This document shows, piece by piece, positions 60,650 through 64,000 of a stretch of DNA of 64,000 bases. The notes beneath the pieces are model-generated. The model was not told the DNA's origin and did no database searches. It was given only the letters and a program-made list of their open reading frames with translations. Within the stretch, counting starts at the first letter, position 1. The number at the start of each line of letters is the position of its first letter. The stretch lies in the NCBI GenBank assembly GCA_942492915.1, contig OW818662.1, forward strand, positions 1,674,001-1,738,000, given 5' to 3'. The translations under genes were made by a program, and so were the position numbers. Source of the DNA: Turneriella sp942492915 (GTDB lineage Bacteria; Spirochaetota; Leptospiria; Turneriellales; Turneriellaceae).

Positions 60650-62461
60650 CTAGTCACCGGTTTTCAGAACGGATAAGAATGCTTCTTGGGGTATCTCAAC
60701 AGAGCCAATCATCTTCATGCGCTTCTTGCCTTCTTTCTGCTTGTCGAGAAGTTTGCGCTTGCGCGAAATATCGCCGCCATAACACTTTGCCGTCACATTT
60801 TTTCTGAGCGCGCTGATCGTTTCACGGGCGATCACTTTGCCACCCACGGCTGCCTGAATCGCGATGACAAACTGGTGCTTTGAGATGTGCTCTTTCAGCT
60901 GCTCAATCACCTGACGCCCGCGCGTTTCTGCCATAGATTTGTGCACTATCATCGAGAGTGCATCAACGCGATTGGCGTGAACGAGAATATCGAGCTTCAC
61001 CAGCGTGCTTCTGCGATACTCAGCGAACTCATAGTCGAGACTCGCATAACCACGCGAAACACTCTTCAGGCGGTCATAGAATTCAAAGATCATCTCAGCC
61101 AGCGGTACCAGATAGATGATCTGCACTGTCGTTGGGTCGAGGTAGTTCATCGAGACATTCTCGCCACGTTTGTCTGCGAGCAACTGTAAGATCGCACCCA
61201 TATGCTCTGATGGAGAAATGATCGCCACCTTGACATAAGGCTCTTCGATATGGTCAATTTCGCCCGGGTCGGGAAACTCAGCGGGATTATTCAGCGTCAT
61301 CATCGGTTTATGCTGAAAGTAGATGTGGTACGTCACCGACGGGGCAGTCGTGAGCAGGTTGATATTAAATTCGCGCTCAAGGCGTTCTTGCACGATTTCC
61401 ATGTGCAACAGGCCAAGATAGCCGACACGAAAACCAAAACCGAGCGCTTCAGAACTTTCGGGTTCGTAGATCAGCGCCGGGTCGTTCAGCGCGAGCTTAT
61501 CCATCGATTCTTTGAGCAGCGGATAGTCGTCGCCGTTGACGGGAAACAGGCCCGAGAACACCATGGGCTTTACTTCTTTGTATTTGAAAAGCGGAATCGT
61601 CGCTGGTTTCGACGCGAGTGTGATCGTATCACCGAGCATCACTTCAGAGACATTCTTAATACCCGTGACAATATAACCGACCTCGCCCGCTTTGAGCGAA
61701 GCCTGCGGCACGAGCTTCAGCTGTGAAATACCGATCTCGTTCACCGGGTGCACCCCGCCCTTGCGCATGAAAGAAATCTGGTCGCCCTTCTTAATTTCGC
61801 CGTCAAAAACCCGGACCTTTTCGACCACTCCACGGTACGTATCGAAGTATGCGTCAAACACCAGCGCGCGCGCGTGCTGTGCTTCTTCTTGCACCCGCGG
61901 CGCCGGAATCTTGTCGATAATTGCCTGCATCAACGCCTCAACGTTGATGCCCGACTTTCCCGAAACAGGAACGGCGTCGTCACCGCTCAGCCCGAGTGAA
62001 TGGGCGATCTGGTGGCGTGTCTTTTCGACATCCGCCGAAGGCAAATCGATCTTATTGATGACCGGCAAAATATACAGATCGGCTTCGAGTGCGAGGTAGA
62101 AGTTCGCGAGTGTCTGCGCCTGCACTCCCTGAGTTGCGTCGACGAGCAGCAAAACTCCCTCGCACGCCGCGAGCGAGCGCGAAACTTCATAGGTAAAGTC
62201 GACGTGGCCCGGTGTGTCGATCAGATTAAAAAGGTATGTCTCGCCATTTTCGCCTTTCCAGTAGAAGGATGCAGAGTTACTTTTGATCGTGATACCGCGC
62301 TCGCGCTCGATATCCATGCTGTCCAAAATCTGGTCTTTACCCGTGCGCTCATCGGTCAGCTTGCCGAGCGCGAGCAATCGGTCTGCAAGCGTGCTCTTGC
62401 CGTGGTCGATATGCGCGATTATAGAAAAATTTCGTATATGTGAACGGGGAATATCAGGCAT
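60650..62461 (-). CDS. lepA: Elongation factor 4, ribosomal back-translocase
   Basis: A 603-residue translational GTPase. G1 is IAHIDHGKSTLADRLL near 12-27, G2 the ERGIT area, G3 DTPGHVDF near 79-86 and G4 NKIDLPSAD near 132-140. The LepA-specific C-terminal domain (about 480-603) contains the RGYASLDYEFAEYR block and ends in a lysine-rich tail. It mobilises stalled ribosomes at high ionic strength. The start MPDIPRSHIRNF at 62461 is chosen because longer in-frame upstream sequence is unlike the family. pgeF follows after 3 bases. Typical length is about 600. Confidence 0.97.
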   Translation of the reverse strand: MPDIPRSHIRNFSIIAHIDHGKSTLADRLLALGKLTDERTGKDQILDSMDIERERGITIKSNSASFYWKGENGETYLFNLIDTPGHVDFTYEVSRSLAACEGVLLLVDATQGVQAQTLANFYLALEADLYILPVINKIDLPSADVEKTRHQIAHSLGLSGDDAVPVSGKSGINVEALMQAIIDKIPAPRVQEEAQHARALVFDAYFDTYRGVVEKVRVFDGEIKKGDQISFMRKGGVHPVNEIGISQLKLVPQASLKAGEVGYIVTGIKNVSEVMLGDTITLASKPATIPLFKYKEVKPMVFSGLFPVNGDDYPLLKESMDKLALNDPALIYEPESSEALGFGFRVGYLGLLHMEIVQERLEREFNINLLTTAPSVTYHIYFQHKPMMTLNNPAEFPDPGEIDHIEEPYVKVAIISPSEHMGAILQLLADKRGENVSMNYLDPTTVQIIYLVPLAEMIFEFYDRLKSVSRGYASLDYEFAEYRRSTLVKLDILVHANRVDALSMIVHKSMAETRGRQVIEQLKEHISKHQFVIAIQAAVGGKVIARETISALRKNVTAKCYGGDISRKRKLLDKQKEGKKRMKMIGSVEIPQEAFLSVLKTGD

Positions 62462-62567
62462 TGCGTCGTGGTTTCCTTGAAAACTCTCTCTCGCACTTTC
62501 AGGGATTTTTGACCCGCGGTAAAGGATAAACGGCTGACACGCCGCCTGAGCTGCACCGGTTGGATGT

Positions 62568-62948
62568 ATGCTGAGAACGTACTGGCCGATCAAGGGAGTC
62601 GCGCTGCTGCTCTGTGCCGGGGCGGTGGCAGGCACGCAGTCCCTGCAGACGAACGTGCTCACCAGTGGTGTCGCAGTCGAAGCGGACCGCTGTCTGCCCC
62701 CAAACGCGGTCGACGTCATGTTCGATGAACGCAGCGTCGCGGCATTCGATGACACCGGATGCGCTGTCACCGATCGCCATGTGTATTGTACCACTGGCCA
62801 GTCGAAGGCTGTGCAGCAGTTTGCGCTGCACGACATGCACATTCGCTCGCTTTCTGCGCAATCGGGCAAGATCATCATGCGCGCCCCCGAAAAGACCCTG
62901 ATCTTTTACCCGGCGCAGCACAGGTTCGAATACCTACCGCTGCGCTGA
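62568..62948 (+). CDS. Small exported protein, unknown function
   Basis: A 126-residue protein with a signal peptide (about 1-23, ending in VAGTQS). The mature part contains three cysteines (CLPPN, DTGCAV, VYCTTG), two of which could form a disulphide, and predicted beta strands. No family is recognised. It precedes the aminopeptidase by 9 bases in the same direction and is therefore likely to be co-expressed with it. It diverges from lepA. Confidence 0.65.
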   Translation: MLRTYWPIKGVALLLCAGAVAGTQSLQTNVLTSGVAVEADRCLPPNAVDVMFDERSVAAFDDTGCAVTDRHVYCTTGQSKAVQQFALHDMHIRSLSAQSGKIIMRAPEKTLIFYPAQHRFEYLPLR

Positions 62949-62957
62949 GCTCTGACA

Positions 62958-64000
62958 ATGGCAGAGCAAGTGCATACTAACCCACTCCGCCGTTGGCGGC
63001 GCATTGCCTTGTGGGCAACGATGCTGATCTTAGCCACGCTGGCCGCTATCAATTTTCGCTGGTTGCAATACGTTGCGCACCTGGCGCAGCATCAGAGTGC
63101 AGTGATCTTTTGTAAAGAGCGCATTAGCGACAGGTTACTGAATCCACAAATCAGCAGCGCCGAACGCCAGGCGCTGCAATGGACGCAGAAAATTCGCGGT
63201 TTTGTCGAGAGCCGCTATGGTCTCAGCTCGTCGCGCAGCTACCGCAGCTTCTTTGAACTTGGCCGCAAAGAACTAGGCTACAACATCACACTCGCCCCGG
63301 CGCTCAGCCTCAAGGCCGAGGCTTTTCATTTTTTTCCCATCGGCAAATTCGAATACCTCGGCTTTTTCGACAAACAACTCGCCGATGCGTGGGCATCGCG
63401 ATACCGCGAGCGCGGGTATGACGTGCACCTTTCAGAAATCGGCGGTTACTCAACCCTCGGCTGGTTCGAAGATCCGCTCTACTCGAGCCAGCTCGATTGG
63501 GGCGAATATGGTCTTGCGCGCCTGCTTGGGCACGAAATCGCACACGAAAAACTCTATTTCGCCGGCGACACCAGCTTCTCAGAACTTTTGGCTTCATTTA
63601 TCGAACGCAAAGTTGCCGCCGATTACCTGCAGGCACAGGGCAAAAAACTGCCGTCAGCGCGCGAACAGGCGCAGGCCCTGACTGAAATGCAAAACTTTTA
63701 TTCGCTGATAGATGCCACCAAGGCGAAGCTCGAGCGTATCTACACCTCTGGTAAAGAACGCGAAACGCAGCTGCGCCAGAAACAGCAAATATTCGGCCGC
63801 CTTCGCCAGGCACTCGCCTCACCGCAGAACCGTTTCGAACACGTAGCCGCCGCCCGGGAACTCGCAAAACTGGCCGAGATCAACAATGCAACGCTGATCC
63901 AGTTCAGGCGCTACGCCCCACACAGCCCGGCGCTGCAGACCGTGTACGACCGTTGTCCGCAAAAAAGTGAAGATAGATATACGTGCTGGTTCTCTGAACT
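62958..64000 (+). CDS. PF10023-type zinc aminopeptidase, cut by the window end
   Basis: At least 347 residues from the ATG at 62958; the frame stays open to the last base, so the C-terminus is missing. A basic N-terminus and a membrane helix (about 16-32) or signal anchor precede the domain. The zinc motif is HEIAH at 192-196 (in LLGHEIAHEKLYF), with downstream acidic ligand candidates in FSELLASFIER. SYRSFFELGR, IGKFEYLGFF and YSTLGWFEDPLYSSQL are strong matches to the putative aminopeptidase family (PF10023). It would act at the periplasmic face of a membrane. No full-length check is possible. Confidence 0.85.
   Translation, partial: MAEQVHTNPLRRWRRIALWATMLILATLAAINFRWLQYVAHLAQHQSAVIFCKERISDRLLNPQISSAERQALQWTQKIRGFVESRYGLSSSRSYRSFFELGRKELGYNITLAPALSLKAEAFHFFPIGKFEYLGFFDKQLADAWASRYRERGYDVHLSEIGGYSTLGWFEDPLYSSQLDWGEYGLARLLGHEIAHEKLYFAGDTSFSELLASFIERKVAADYLQAQGKKLPSAREQAQALTEMQNFYSLIDATKAKLERIYTSGKERETQLRQKQQIFGRLRQALASPQNRFEHVAAARELAKLAEINNATLIQFRRYAPHSPALQTVYDRCPQKSEDRYTCWFSE

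Overview
The window is a dense stretch of ordinary bacterial chromosome with moderate GC, a little above half by eye. It holds about 60 protein genes on both strands. I see no rRNA, tRNA, CRISPR array, insertion sequence or prophage gene. No gap between genes exceeds about 200 bases, so there is no long non-coding stretch to explain. The genes point to a Gram-negative heterotroph: an LptD-like outer-membrane protein, several exported or beta-barrel-like proteins, a bifunctional class A PBP, MqnD of the futalosine route to menaquinone, a small multihaem cytochrome and quinolinate-based NAD synthesis. The overall style (loose lipoprotein signals, many TPR proteins, class III cyclase, SulP-carbonic anhydrase fusion, solo anti-anti-sigma and Hpt proteins) fits the Leptospirales, and a Turneriella-like spirochaete is my best guess. 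That is inference, not a sequence match.

Layout. 1-8.6 kb: mgsA, gatB, a diiron-like hydrolase, a SulP-carbonic anhydrase fusion, a UvrD/Rep helicase and a triheme cytochrome operon. 8.7-20.6 kb: a long plus-strand run with a VKOR-DsbA fusion, aroE, aroK, a degenerate NtrC-like regulator, rsmD, a crotonase, hslU, a 962-aa TPR protein, surE and a second TPR protein. 20.6-33 kb: an AraC regulator divergent from an aldehyde dehydrogenase, a methyltransferase with an RsmG-TrmH fusion, a pseudouridine synthase, an LptD-like protein, then a minus-strand group of ttcA, an extended nadC and an ankyrin protein. 33-42.7 kb: dnaX, PBP1A, an Hpt protein, a creatininase-family enzyme, a PASTA protein, rpe, mqnD and a small ECF sigma cassette. 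42.8-50 kb: RNase R, tsaB, tsaE, a Fur/MerC pair, a PHB-depolymerase-like esterase and a membrane adenylate cyclase. 50-64 kb: purD, a hybrid histidine kinase, a large TPR protein, nadA, exported proteins, pgeF, lepA and the start of a PF10023-type aminopeptidase.

How they work together. Translation and RNA modification are over-represented (gatB, rsmD, rsmG-trmH, rluA-type, ttcA, tsaB, tsaE, lepA, RNase R). NAD synthesis is represented by nadA and nadC, the shikimate pathway by aroE and aroK, and the envelope by the LptD-like protein, PBP1A, pgeF and the PASTA protein. Signal transduction includes a hybrid kinase, an Hpt protein, an adenylate cyclase, a STAS protein and an ECF factor.

I did not find one clear novel multi-gene system. 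The points most worth a second look are: the NtrC-like regulator that has lost both Walker motifs and the sigma-54 contact loop; the RsmG-TrmH fusion; the roughly 265-residue unknown domain on NadC; the Fur/MerC pair with a near-perfect dyad covering a TATAAT; the paired G4/C5 dyads between the AraC gene and the aldehyde dehydrogenase; and the perfect 15-bp hairpin abutting the gatB start codon.
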